The notes under the pieces: generated by a model
Told to the model about the DNA's origin: nothing
Seen by the model: only the letters and a program-made list of their open reading frames with translations
Databases searched by the model: none
Assembly (NCBI GenBank): GCA_023417735.1
Contig: JAEZEK010000414.1
Location: 1-8,000 of the forward strand
Origin: Pseudomonadota bacterium
Lineage (GTDB): Bacteria; Pseudomonadota; Alphaproteobacteria; Rhizobiales; Afifellaceae
Length of the DNA stretch: 8,000 nt
Reading direction: 5' to 3'
In this document: positions 1 to 6,754 of the stretch, piece by piece
Position numbering within the stretch: position 1 is the stretch's first letter
Layout: each line of letters starts with the position of its first letter
Made by a program: the position numbers and the translations under genes

Positions 1-305
1 GCAGGATCGACGGCTGCGATTGCGGGGGTGGCCGGCGAAGCCGGCGCGGCAGCGCCACCGCTCGCCGCGTCGGGCCGGGGGACGGGGGCCGGCGCAACGA
101 CCTGCGGCAGTCCATCGGGCGCGGCTGAAGGGTCGCTCGCCGCCATTTCCTCCAGCACCGAAGGCTGGGCGGCGGTCGATGGCACCGCCTGATAGGCGGT
201 CGGCGCCAGCAGATTGACGGCGTCGTCCGTCCTGCACGCAGCCGCGGACAGCGGCACGGCGAGCACGAGCAGACAGGACCAGCGCCTCGTGGTCGGCCAA
301 TTCAT
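1..305 (-). CDS. Putative lipoprotein, N-terminal part (runs off left edge)
   Basis: An open frame starts at ATG 305-303 and stays open for 101 codons to the window edge, so the C-terminus is missing. Residues 1-24 look like a lipoprotein signal peptide: a charged n-region with R7 R8, a hydrophobic stretch around residues 11-19 (CLLVLAVPL), then SAAAC with Cys24 as the likely lipidated residue. The -3 position of the lipobox is Ala rather than the preferred Leu, so the lipobox is acceptable but not ideal. After the cysteine the chain is rich in Ala and Pro and looks disordered, as expected of a linker between the membrane anchor and a distal domain outside the window. No family is recognisable. 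No clear Shine-Dalgarno precedes the ATG. An in-frame GTG at 344-342 would add 13 residues ahead of the signal peptide and seems less likely. The gene lies 86 bp downstream of glcB on the same strand; a functional link is not evident. Confidence 0.6.
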   Translation of the reverse strand, partial: MNWPTTRRWSCLLVLAVPLSAAACRTDDAVNLLAPTAYQAVPSTAAQPSVLEEMAASDPSAAPDGLPQVVAPAPVPRPDAASGGAAAPASPATPAIAAVDP

Positions 306-391
306 GACAGCCGCATAGCGCCCGCCCGCGGGGGCTGCAAACACTTGCGCGGTCTCTGCGCCCGATTTTCCGCCGGTGTTGCCGTTCCGTT
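306..391. other. Intergenic gap between glcB and the lipoprotein gene
   Basis: This 86-bp GC-rich spacer lies downstream of the glcB stop and upstream of the lipoprotein start. It contains the palindrome CCCGCGGG and a weak 5-bp CAGCC/GGCTG inverted repeat close to the lipoprotein ATG. I see no convincing stem followed by a T-tract, so a rho-independent terminator for glcB cannot be supported. No clear -35/-10 pair is visible. Confidence 0.4.
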
Positions 392-2578
392 TCAGTGCGG
401 GCCGCAGGCGTATTTCGCCTTCGCCTCGCGCCGCCGCGCATGGAGAACGAGTTCGGTGTAGCCGTTCGGCTGCTCGCGCCCCTTGAAGACGAGGTCGAGA
501 GCAGCCTGGAAGGCGACGCTGTCTTCGAAGTCCGGCGCCATCGGACGGTAGAGCGGATCGCCCGCATTCTGCCCGTCCACGACTTCCGCCATCCGCTTCA
601 TGGTCGCCATGACCTGATCGCGGTCGACGACGCCGTGATGCAGCCAGTTGGCGATGTGCTGGCTGGAGATGCGAAGCGTCGCGCGGTCCTCCATCAGGCC
701 GACATTGCTGATGTCCGGCACCTTGGAGCACCCGATGCCCTGCTCCACCCACCGCACGACATAGCCGAGGATGCCCTGGACGTTGTTGTCGAGCTCCTGC
801 TGGATCGCCTCGGCCGACCAGTTCGGCCGGCGCGCGATCGGGATGGCGAGGATGTCGTCCATGTCGGCGCGCTGGCGAGCGCGCAGCTCCTCCTGGCGGG
901 CGGCGACATCGACCTGGTGGTAGTGCAGCGCGTGGAGCGTGGCCGCGGTCGGCGACGGCACCCAGGCGGTGTTGGCGCCGGCCTGCGGGTGGACGCCCTT
1001 GGCCGCCAGCATGTCGGCCATGCGGTCCGGCATCGCCCACATGCCCTTGCCGATCTGCGCGCGGCCGGGCAGCCCGCATTCGAGGCCGACGTCGACGTTC
1101 CAGTCCTCGTAGGCCTGCAGCCAGGGCGCGCTCTTCATGTCGCCCTTGCGGATCATCGGCCCGGCCTCCATCGAGGTGTGGATCTCGTCGCCCGTGCGGT
1201 CGAGGAAGCCGGGGTTGATGAAGACGATCCGGTCCCTTGCCGCTCGGATCGCTTCCTTGAGGTTCAGCGTCATCCGCCGCTCCTCGTCCATGATCCCGAT
1301 CTTCATGGTCGTGGGCCGCAGCCGGAGCAGCCGCTCGATGCGCCCGAAGAGCTCGCCCGCGAACGCGACCTCCTCCGGCGAATGCATCTTCGGCTTCACG
1401 ATGTAGACGGAGCCGCGGCGGCTGTTCTTGCGGCGGCCATACTCGCCGACGTCGTGCAGCGCGATCGCCGTCGTGACCAGGCCGTCCAGGATCGCCTCAG
1501 GGATCTCGTTGCCGGCGGAATCGACCACCGCGTCGGTCATCATCAGGTTGCCGACGTTGCGGACCAGCATGAGGCTTCGCCCGGGCAGCGTCAGCACGTC
1601 ACCGTCCGGCGTCCGGTAGATGCGGTCGGGATTGAGCGCGCGCTCCACGGTGCCGCCGCCCTGTTCGAACGTCGCGGTGAGTTCGCCCTTCATCAGGCCG
1701 AGCCAGTTGCGGTAGGCCAGCACCTTGTCCTCGGCGTCCACCGCCGCAATGGAATCCTCGAAGTCGACGATGGTGGTCACCGCCGCCTCGAGGATCACGT
1801 CGGCGACGCCGGCCGGGTCAGTGCTCCCGATCGGATGATCGCGGTCGATGCGGATCTCGACGTGCAGGCCGTGGTTGACCAGAAGGATCGCGGTCGGGGC
1901 ATCCGCCTGGCCCGCATAGCCCGCAAATTTCGAGGCGGCGGCAAGTCGCGTCGTACTGCCGTCGGCGAGCTTCACCACCAGGCCGTCGTCCGCGATGCCG
2001 TAGGCCACGGCTTCGCGGTGGGATCCGTTCGCGAGCGGCGCAGCCTCGTCGAGAATCGCCCGCGCTCGGTCGATCACCTTCCGGCCGCGCACGGGATTGA
2101 ACTTCGTCCCCCGCTCCGCACCGTCGGCATCCGGGATGACGTCCGTGCCGTAGAGCGCGTCGTAGAGGCTGCCCCAGCGCGCATTGGCCGCGTTGAGCAC
2201 GTAGCGCGCATTGGTGACCGGCACGACCAGCTGCGGGCCGGCGATGGTCGCGATCTCCGGATCGACGTTGGCCGTCGTCACTTCGAAGGGTTCGCCCTCG
2301 GGACGAAGATAGCCGATCTCGCGGAGGAACGCCTTGTAGCCTTCCAGCTCGAAGCCGGCGTCGCGATGATCGCGGTGCCAGCGGTCGATCTCGGCCTGGA
2401 GCCGGTCACGCTCCTGAAGCAGCGCGCGATTGCGCGGGGCGAACTCGGCAACGATCGCGTCGAAGCCGGCCCAGAAGGCATCGCCGGACACGCCGGTGTT
2501 CGGCAGGACCTCCTGGTTGACGAAGTCGTGAAGCACCCGCGCGACCCGAAGGCCTCCGATCTCCACGCGTTCCGTCAT
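392..2578 (-). CDS. glcB: Malate synthase G
   Basis: Malate synthase G (EC 2.3.3.9) condenses glyoxylate with acetyl-CoA to give malate in the cytosol. The protein has 728 residues, the usual length of the G isoform (about 720-730) and much longer than the A isoform. Conserved segments are collinear with the family: SLMLVRNVG with Arg340, [13 protein letters not shown] with the Mg-ligand Glu432, [21 protein letters not shown] with the Mg-ligand Asp460, GIGCSKVPD with Cys617, and [13 protein letters not shown] with the catalytic-base Asp631. These correspond by eye to the known active-site Arg, Glu, Asp, Cys and Asp of E. coli and mycobacterial enzymes. The start is ATG 2578-2576, preceded by a perfect AGGAGG six bases upstream. 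The gene follows an allantoin-degradation operon on the same strand, which fits use of the glyoxylate that pathway releases, although it could equally serve glycolate or acetate metabolism. A palindrome upstream may be its operator. Confidence 0.97.
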   Translation of the reverse strand: MTERVEIGGLRVARVLHDFVNQEVLPNTGVSGDAFWAGFDAIVAEFAPRNRALLQERDRLQAEIDRWHRDHRDAGFELEGYKAFLREIGYLRPEGEPFEVTTANVDPEIATIAGPQLVVPVTNARYVLNAANARWGSLYDALYGTDVIPDADGAERGTKFNPVRGRKVIDRARAILDEAAPLANGSHREAVAYGIADDGLVVKLADGSTTRLAAASKFAGYAGQADAPTAILLVNHGLHVEIRIDRDHPIGSTDPAGVADVILEAAVTTIVDFEDSIAAVDAEDKVLAYRNWLGLMKGELTATFEQGGGTVERALNPDRIYRTPDGDVLTLPGRSLMLVRNVGNLMMTDAVVDSAGNEIPEAILDGLVTTAIALHDVGEYGRRKNSRRGSVYIVKPKMHSPEEVAFAGELFGRIERLLRLRPTTMKIGIMDEERRMTLNLKEAIRAARDRIVFINPGFLDRTGDEIHTSMEAGPMIRKGDMKSAPWLQAYEDWNVDVGLECGLPGRAQIGKGMWAMPDRMADMLAAKGVHPQAGANTAWVPSPTAATLHALHYHQVDVAARQEELRARQRADMDDILAIPIARRPNWSAEAIQQELDNNVQGILGYVVRWVEQGIGCSKVPDISNVGLMEDRATLRISSQHIANWLHHGVVDRDQVMATMKRMAEVVDGQNAGDPLYRPMAPDFEDSVAFQAALDLVFKGREQPNGYTELVLHARRREAKAKYACGPH

Positions 2579-2584
2579 CCCGAA

Positions 2585-2590
2585 CCTCCT
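2585..2590 (-). promoter_or_regulatory. Shine-Dalgarno of glcB
   Basis: A perfect AGGAGG on the minus strand sits six bases before ATG 2578. It fixes the glcB start and suggests efficient independent translation initiation, unlike the overlapping genes upstream. Confidence 0.85.
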
Positions 2591-2626
2591 GCCAATTCAC
2601 TCGCGAAGAGGCGCGCCTCCCCAAGA

Positions 2627-2643
2627 TTGCTGCATAGCAGCAA
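2627..2643. promoter_or_regulatory. Palindrome TTGCTGC-ATA-GCAGCAA, candidate glcB operator
   Basis: A perfect inverted repeat with 7-bp arms and a 3-bp centre lies 49 bp upstream of the glcB start codon, in the 125-bp gap after the M20 gene. Its core is CTGC-N3-GCAG, which resembles the CTGC-N3/4-GCAG recognition pattern reported for the alphaproteobacterial polyhydroxybutyrate-responsive repressor PhaR. Other regulators of acetyl-CoA or glyoxylate metabolism are also possible. Its position is typical of an operator rather than a terminator: it has no T-tract and lies well upstream of the Shine-Dalgarno. Assignment to PhaR is inference from the motif alone. Confidence 0.5.
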
Positions 2644-2654
2644 CCTCGTTCGAA

Positions 2655-2666
2655 ATGCCACTGCAT
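2655..2666. repeat. Weaker second inverted repeat ATGC-CACT-GCAT in the glcB upstream region
   Basis: An inverted repeat with 4-bp arms (ATGC/GCAT) and a 4-bp centre lies about 25 bp further upstream of glcB than the main palindrome. It shares the TGC...GCA half-site pattern, so it could be a weaker second binding site. Arms this short occur often by chance. Confidence 0.25.
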
Positions 2667-2703
2667 ACGATTGGTCTTTAGTCGGAGGCGGCCGACGGGA
2701 CGC

Positions 2704-3939
2704 TCAAGGCGGGGTCCCGAGAAGATCGAGCAGCGTCAGCGCGACGACCTCGGCCGCCTTGCGCAGGTCCGAAAGCGGCAGGCGCTCGTCGGCGCGGTGC
2801 GCGTTCGCCTCCTCGATCGTGTGCGGGCCCGCGCCGTAGAGCACGATCGGAATCCCCCGCTCGGCATAATGGCGCGCATCCGTGTAGAGGGGCACCCCTT
2901 TCGCGGCAACGGGCTCGCCCATGACGCGGCTCGCGTGACGGCAGAGCGGCTCGACCAGCCGGCCGGCGCCCGGCAGTTCGACCAGCGGCAGCGCCAGGAG
3001 GATTCGGCGGATCGCGACGGAGGCCCCTGGGTGGCGTCCGACGATGCCTTCGATGAGGTTCCGGAGTTCCGCCTCGACCTCCGCCGGATTCTCCTCCGGG
3101 ACGATGCGACGGTCGAGCCGGAAGGTGATCCTGTCGGGCACGACGTTCGTGTTGATGCCGCCGTGGATGAGGCCCACGGTGATCTGCGGCGAGCCTATCC
3201 CCGCCACCTCCGAGCGCCGCCCGGCGAGCACCTTCCGGTAGGCGTAGAGGGCGCCGAGGACATCGGCGGTGACCTCCAGCGCGTCGACGCCCGTATGCGG
3301 CATTGCGGCATGCGCCGAGCGCCCCTTCACCTCCACCTCGAGATGCAGGCAACCGTTGTGGGCCGTCACGACGGCGTAGGAAAAGCCGGCGCCGATGGCG
3401 AGGTCGGGCGCGGTCACGCCTTCGGCGAGCAGCCATCCGGGGCCGATCTCGCCGCCCGCCTCCTCGTCATAGGTGATGTGGAGCTCGACCGTCCCGGCGA
3501 GCGGCACCGCGGCTGCCTGAAGCGCGAGCAGCGCATAGGTGTAGGTCGCGATGTCCGACTTCGAGACGGCGACGCCGCGGCCGTACATCCAGCCGTCCCG
3601 CACCGCCGCGCCGTAGGGATCCTCGCTCCACCCGTCGCCCGGCGGCACCACGTCCCCATGCGCGTTGAGCGCGATCACCGGCCCCGGCCCGAAGCTGCGC
3701 CGGACGATCAGATTGGTGCAGGACACCATTCCGTGGCGGCGGGCGAGGTCCTGCGGGACGGGATGGCGCTCGACCTCGAAGCCGAGCGCCTGGAGCGCGC
3801 GCGCGGTTTCCTCCGCATGGCGGGCGCAATCGCCGGGAGGATTGTCGGACGGGACGCGGACGAGGGCCGCCAGGAAGGATTCCATCTCCGCTCGCCAGGC
3901 GTCCAGATAAGTGGCGATCCGTTCGGCAGGCGTGCTCAT
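2704..3939 (-). CDS. M20-family amidohydrolase/peptidase with atypical metal-binding motifs
   Basis: This 411-residue protein belongs to the ArgE/DapE-like branch of peptidase family M20, cytosolic metal-dependent amide-bond hydrolases. Visible landmarks are NAHGDVVP (His94, Asp96), the general base and metal Glu pair in TYDEEAGGE (Glu159, Glu160), the dimerisation ('lid') domain from about residue 198 to 310 with GRSAHAAMP (His210), and the C-terminal ligand His381 in NAHRADERLP. Two canonical ligands are absent. The bridging Asp of GRGxxD is Val125 in GRGVAVSKSD, and the Glu/Asp of the GEPT-like motif falls in GAGF (residues 183-186). Asp129 of KSD might compensate. The start is ATG 3939-3937, which overlaps the TGA of the upstream gene by 4 bp (ATGA) and has GGAG five bases upstream. 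The longer in-frame extension into the upstream gene is therefore not used. The substrate is unknown. Operon position suggests a role late in allantoin/ureide breakdown (inference). It could instead be a general N-acyl-amino-acid deacylase. Confidence 0.85.
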   Translation of the reverse strand: MSTPAERIATYLDAWRAEMESFLAALVRVPSDNPPGDCARHAEETARALQALGFEVERHPVPQDLARRHGMVSCTNLIVRRSFGPGPVIALNAHGDVVPPGDGWSEDPYGAAVRDGWMYGRGVAVSKSDIATYTYALLALQAAAVPLAGTVELHITYDEEAGGEIGPGWLLAEGVTAPDLAIGAGFSYAVVTAHNGCLHLEVEVKGRSAHAAMPHTGVDALEVTADVLGALYAYRKVLAGRRSEVAGIGSPQITVGLIHGGINTNVVPDRITFRLDRRIVPEENPAEVEAELRNLIEGIVGRHPGASVAIRRILLALPLVELPGAGRLVEPLCRHASRVMGEPVAAKGVPLYTDARHYAERGIPIVLYGAGPHTIEEANAHRADERLPLSDLRKAAEVVALTLLDLLGTPP

Positions 3940-5183
3940 CGCTGCTCCGTCCGATCCATCAGTTGAAGAAGGAACCGCAGGAGCACGTCGAGCGCCGCTC
4001 CGGCGTCCTCCGCAGTGATCGCCTCTGCCGGATTGTGGCTCACGCCGCCACGGCAACGCACGAACAGCATGCCGATGGGGCAGAGCGGCGCAAGCGCCAT
4101 CGCATCGTGGCCGGCCCCGCTCGGCAGGCGGCGCACCGGCAGCCCGGCCGCCGTCACCGCGCCGGCCAGCGCCTCGATCAGCCAAGGCGAACACACGACG
4201 GCAGGCGCAGCATGGATCAGAGCCATATCGGCGCCGACCCCGCGCCGGCGCGCGATCTCCGAAAGCCGCCTCCCGACCTCGCCGACAGCCGCCTCGCGAC
4301 GGCTGTCGTCGGGGTTCCGGAGGTCGATGGTGAACTCCGCCCGGCCGGGAATGACGTTGACCGCGCCCGGCGCAGCCGCGATCCGGCCGACGGTGGCCAC
4401 GAGGTCCGGCTCGGACTTCCCCACGGCTTCCACGGCGAGCACCATCTCGGCTGCCGCGGCGAGCGCGTCACGGCGGAGAGCCATCGGCACGGTGCCGGCG
4501 TGGCCGGCCTCCCCACTCACCTCCACCGTCGCCCGCGTCGCGCCCGCGATAGCCGTCACGACCCCGACCGGAAGCCCTTCGCGCTCGAGCACCGGGCCCT
4601 GTTCGATATGGACCTCGACATAGCCGAGCACCTCTTCCGGGCGCCGCGCCAGGTGCGCGATCTCCGCCGGATCGCAGCCGAAACGGAGAAGCGCCTCGCG
4701 CAGCGTGACGCCGTCTTCGTCGCGCATGTCGAGCGAAGCGGGATCGAACGCCCCGGCCAGCGCGCGCGAGCCGGAGAGCGTGGTCGGGAAGCGCACGCCC
4801 TCCTCGTCGCCGAACGCGACGACTTCGATCGCGCTGGCAGGGCGGATGCCCATCGCCGCGAGCTCCTCGACGGCGGCAATGCCGACAAGGACGCCGAGCG
4901 GGCCGTCGTAGCGCCCGGAATTGCGCACCGTGTCGATGTGCGACCCGATGATGAGCGCCGGCGCCGTCTCGTCGCGGCCCTCGTACCGGCCGATCACGTT
5001 TCCGACCGCATCGAGCCGGGCGCTCATCCCCGCTTCGCGCATCCAGGCAAGGACCTGCGCGGCGGCATGCGCATGGGCAGGCGAGAGATAGAGGCGGCTG
5101 AGGCCGTCCGGCTCGTCGCTGAAGCCGGCGAGCAGATCCAGCCGCTCCATCATGCGCCCGGCCGTATCCGAGGGTCGGGTCAC
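3936..5183 (-). CDS. allC: Allantoate amidohydrolase / N-carbamoyl-L-amino-acid hydrolase (M20 family)
   Basis: This is a 415-residue dinuclear metal amidohydrolase of the AllC/HyuC group. Together with PuuE next door, allantoate amidohydrolase (EC 3.5.3.9) is the likely activity: allantoate to ureidoglycine, CO2 and ammonia. All expected ligands are present: His82 in GSHIDTV, bridging Asp93 in GRYDGPLGV, Glu127-Glu128 in FGDEEGVRF (base and ligand), His192 in VHIEQGPVLE and His383 in GVSHNPAE. The lid-domain motif GHAGTVPM (His228) and GAGHDAM near residue 356 are also typical. The length matches the family (about 400-420). I chose GTG 5183-5181 as start because it forms a 4-bp GTGA overlap with the puuE stop and gives a normal N-terminus (MTRPSDTAGRMMERL). 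TTG 5216 and ATG 5153 are alternatives, and none has a strong Shine-Dalgarno. The gene is the middle member of a puuE-allC-M20 operon. A carbamoyl-amino-acid hydrolase role cannot be excluded from sequence alone. Confidence 0.88.
   Translation of the reverse strand: MTRPSDTAGRMMERLDLLAGFSDEPDGLSRLYLSPAHAHAAAQVLAWMREAGMSARLDAVGNVIGRYEGRDETAPALIIGSHIDTVRNSGRYDGPLGVLVGIAAVEELAAMGIRPASAIEVVAFGDEEGVRFPTTLSGSRALAGAFDPASLDMRDEDGVTLREALLRFGCDPAEIAHLARRPEEVLGYVEVHIEQGPVLEREGLPVGVVTAIAGATRATVEVSGEAGHAGTVPMALRRDALAAAAEMVLAVEAVGKSEPDLVATVGRIAAAPGAVNVIPGRAEFTIDLRNPDDSRREAAVGEVGRRLSEIARRRGVGADMALIHAAPAVVCSPWLIEALAGAVTAAGLPVRRLPSGAGHDAMALAPLCPIGMLFVRCRGGVSHNPAEAITAEDAGAALDVLLRFLLQLMDRTEQR
3945..3948 (-). 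promoter_or_regulatory. Shine-Dalgarno deciding the M20 gene start
   Basis: GGAG on the minus strand lies five bases before ATG 3939, within the last codons of the upstream gene. It supports the ATGA overlap start over in-frame starts further upstream. Confidence 0.65.
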
Positions 5184-6127
5184 GCAGGCGTCCGGAACGG
5201 ATGCACCGCGTGCCAATGCCGGGCTATGTCGATCCGGCGGGCGATCCAGACCCGGTCGTGACCGGCGACATAGTCGACAAAGCGCTCCAACGCCGCGGCG
5301 CGGCCGGGCCGGCCGGCGAGGCGGCAGTGCAGGCCGACCGACAGCATCTTCGGCGCGCCCTCCTTGCCCTCGCGATAGAGGACATCGAAGGAATCGCGGA
5401 GGTAGGCGAAGAACTGGTCTCCCGAATTGAAGCCCTGGGGCGTCGCGAAGCGCATGTCGTTGGCGTCCAGCGTATAGGGCACGACGAGCTGCGGCCCGGT
5501 CGGGCCCACGACCCAGTACGGGAGATCATCGGCGTAGGAATCCGCCGAATAGAGAAAGCCGCCCTCCTCCATGACGAGCTGCAGCGAGTTCATCGAGGCC
5601 CGCCCGGTGTACCAGCCGAGCGGGCGCGCGCCCGTCGCTTCCGTGTGGATGCGGATCGCCTCGCGCATCTGCGCGCGCTCGGCCTCGATGTCGAAGTCCC
5701 TGTAATCGATCCACTTCAGGCCGTGCGAGGCAATCTCCCAGCCCGTCTCCTTCATGGCAGCGACCTGATCGGGCGAGCGCATGAGAGCGGTAGCCACGCC
5801 GTAGACGGTCACCGGGATCGCCTTGCGGGCGAACAGGCGGTGGAGGCGCCAGAACCCGGCCCGCGCTCCATACTCGTAGATCGATTCCATGTTCCAGTGC
5901 CGCTGGCCCGGCCAGGGCTGTGCACCGACGATCTCGGAAAGGAAGGCCTCCGAGGCTTCATCACCGTGGAGGACGTTGTTCTCGCCGCCCTCCTCGTAGT
6001 TGACGACGAACTGCAAGGCGACGAAGGCATCGCCCGGCCAGGACGGGTCGGGCGTCTCGCGGCCGTAGCCGCGGAGGTCGCGGGGATAGCCCGGCGCGGA
6101 GGAGGTCCCGACATTGACGGCGTTCAT
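5180..6127 (-). CDS. puuE: PuuE-type allantoinase (polysaccharide-deacetylase fold)
   Basis: This 315-residue protein strongly resembles PuuE, the allantoinase of the NodB/polysaccharide-deacetylase superfamily (about 310 residues), which opens the allantoin ring to allantoate (EC 3.5.2.5). The family is reported to work without the metal used by classical amidohydrolase-type allantoinases. Signature segments are YPRDLRGYGR (14-23), VNYEEGGEN (42-50), which replaces the usual TFDD metal motif, HWNMESIYEYG (77-87), EIASHG (131-136) and GLHCRLAGRPGR (265-276). The start is taken as ATG 6127-6125, which leaves 13 residues before the conserved YPRD. An in-frame TTG at 6163-6161 would add 12 residues and sits in the apex of an inverted repeat. 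Neither start has a well-placed Shine-Dalgarno. The stop overlaps the start of the AllC-like gene, indicating translational coupling. It is the first gene of the allantoin operon, 55 bp after the DUF892 gene. Confidence 0.93.
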   Translation of the reverse strand: MNAVNVGTSSAPGYPRDLRGYGRETPDPSWPGDAFVALQFVVNYEEGGENNVLHGDEASEAFLSEIVGAQPWPGQRHWNMESIYEYGARAGFWRLHRLFARKAIPVTVYGVATALMRSPDQVAAMKETGWEIASHGLKWIDYRDFDIEAERAQMREAIRIHTEATGARPLGWYTGRASMNSLQLVMEEGGFLYSADSYADDLPYWVVGPTGPQLVVPYTLDANDMRFATPQGFNSGDQFFAYLRDSFDVLYREGKEGAPKMLSVGLHCRLAGRPGRAAALERFVDYVAGHDRVWIARRIDIARHWHAVHPFRTPA

Positions 6128-6137
6128 GGGCGGGAGA

Positions 6138-6185
6138 TGACCGGAGAACGGCCGTCCGCGCAAGCGCCGACGAGGCCTCCGGTCA
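6138..6185 (-). repeat. Large inverted repeat between the DUF892 gene and puuE (possible terminator or attenuator)
   Basis: Perfect 9-bp arms TGACCGGAG and CTCCGGTCA (6177-6185 and 6138-6146) flank a 30-bp loop. The loop itself can fold as CGTC-G-GCGC-TT-GCGC-G-GACG (6153-6172), giving a two-storey stem. The first arm begins at the TGA of the DUF892 gene and the last ends 10 bp before the puuE ATG. There is no T-tract, so it is not a classical intrinsic terminator. It may limit read-through into puuE, protect the 3' end of the stress-gene mRNA, or shape puuE translation initiation. All of these roles are inference; the repeat itself is directly visible. Confidence 0.5.
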
Positions 6186-6680
6186 ACCGGATTCGATGGC
6201 CGACGGGTTCACGATGCCCTCGGCGATATCGGACAGCTCCTCGTCGGTCGCCTTCTCGTCCTCCAGGATGTCGCCGAGCTGGCGCTGGTCCTCCTCGAGC
6301 CCGAGCGAGTTGGCATAGGTCGCCAGCGTTCCGTAGAGCGCGATCTCATAGTGCTCGACCCGCTGGGCCGATGCGATCAGCGCGGCGTCGCGGAGCGGCC
6401 CCGGCTCGGTCATCTCCATCATCTTCTCGGCTTCGCGGATGATGGCCTGCATGGCCTGGTCGCTGTGCTCCTTCGGAGCAGCCTTGAGGCGCTTCAGGAT
6501 CGCCTCGACCTGCTCGCCATGCGCCCGGGTCTCCTCGCGATGCAGCCGGAACGCCTCCTTCAGCGCGCCGTTCTCCGCCGCCTCGGACATCCTGGTGAGC
6601 GCCTCCGCCAGCATGCCCTCGACGCTCAGCGCCTCCTGCAGCTCGGCGATGTACATCTCGCGAAATCTCTCGATCTGCAT
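6183..6680 (-). CDS. Ferritin-like YciE/YciF-type stress protein (DUF892)
   Basis: This 165-residue protein matches the YciF/DUF892 ferritin-like family in length and pattern. It is a four-helix bundle with Glu and His residues placed to bind a di-metal centre. Helix 1 is about residues 3-30 (FREMYIAELQEAL), helix 2 about 38-65 (LHREETRAHGEQV, with Glu50 and His54), helix 3 about 95-125 (AQRVEHYEIALYGT, with Glu109, His110 and Glu112) and helix 4 about 130-155 (LEDEKATDEELSDIA, with Glu140 and Glu142). RVEHYEIALYGTL and DEKATDE are typical of the family. Members are commonly stress-induced and their biochemical role is poorly defined. The start is ATG 6680-6678, with AGGAG six bases upstream; a longer in-frame extension to 6788 lacks family similarity and crosses the promoter region. 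It is divergent from treZ, with an apparent EcfG-type promoter upstream. Confidence 0.9.
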   Translation of the reverse strand: MQIERFREMYIAELQEALSVEGMLAEALTRMSEAAENGALKEAFRLHREETRAHGEQVEAILKRLKAAPKEHSDQAMQAIIREAEKMMEMTEPGPLRDAALIASAQRVEHYEIALYGTLATYANSLGLEEDQRQLGDILEDEKATDEELSDIAEGIVNPSAIESG

Positions 6681-6686
6681 CGGCCT

Positions 6687-6691
6687 CTCCT
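6687..6691 (-). promoter_or_regulatory. Shine-Dalgarno of the DUF892 gene
   Basis: AGGAG, within AAGGAGAGG on the minus strand, lies six bases before ATG 6680. It decides this start over the upstream in-frame codons. Confidence 0.8.
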
Positions 6692-6717
6692 TCGGCGCTC
6701 CCATTCCCAGCGAGGAG

Positions 6718-6743
6718 AATGCATCTTGCTGCACCGCTGTTCC
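6718..6743 (-). promoter_or_regulatory. Probable EcfG-type promoter for the DUF892 gene
   Basis: Reading leftward, GGAAC (6743-6739) is followed by a 17-bp spacer and CATT (6721-6718). The general-stress sigma factor EcfG of alphaproteobacteria recognises GGAAC-N16/17-CGTT, so this differs by one base in the -10 element. Transcription would begin near 6711 and give a leader of about 30 nt containing the Shine-Dalgarno, a sensible architecture. Assignment is by motif only and is weaker than for the opposite-strand site. Confidence 0.5.
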
Positions 6744-6754
6744 GAGCGGCGCGC

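Noticed and set aside
358..388. GGAAC on the minus strand downstream of glcB as an EcfG promoter for the lipoprotein gene
   Set aside because: No CGTT-like -10 box appears 16-17 bp downstream, unlike the divergent region at 6718-6779.
2683..2698. GTCGG/CCGAC hairpin just after the M20 stop as a terminator
   Set aside because: The stem is only 5 bp and is followed by a purine-rich stretch, not a T-tract on the transcribed strand. It is too weak to call.
395..2839. An 814-codon open frame on the plus strand opposite glcB
   Set aside because: It is antisense to an unambiguous malate synthase G and its translation is rich in Arg, Asp, His and Val with no recognisable motif. Long antisense frames are common in GC-rich genomes.
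3940..4194. An 85-codon upstream extension of the M20 gene inside the AllC-like gene
   Set aside because: It would overlap the upstream gene by over 250 bp, its sequence is not M20-like, and ATG 3939 has its own GGAG and forms a normal ATGA overlap.
2671..5261. Two long plus-strand open frames (2671-3966 and 3963-5261) opposite the M20 genes
   Set aside because: Both mirror confident minus-strand enzymes, have Arg/His/Asp-rich composition and show no family signature.
5201..6442. A 413-codon plus-strand open frame opposite puuE and the end of the DUF892 gene
   Set aside because: It spans two real minus-strand genes and the inverted repeat between them, and no protein family is recognisable.
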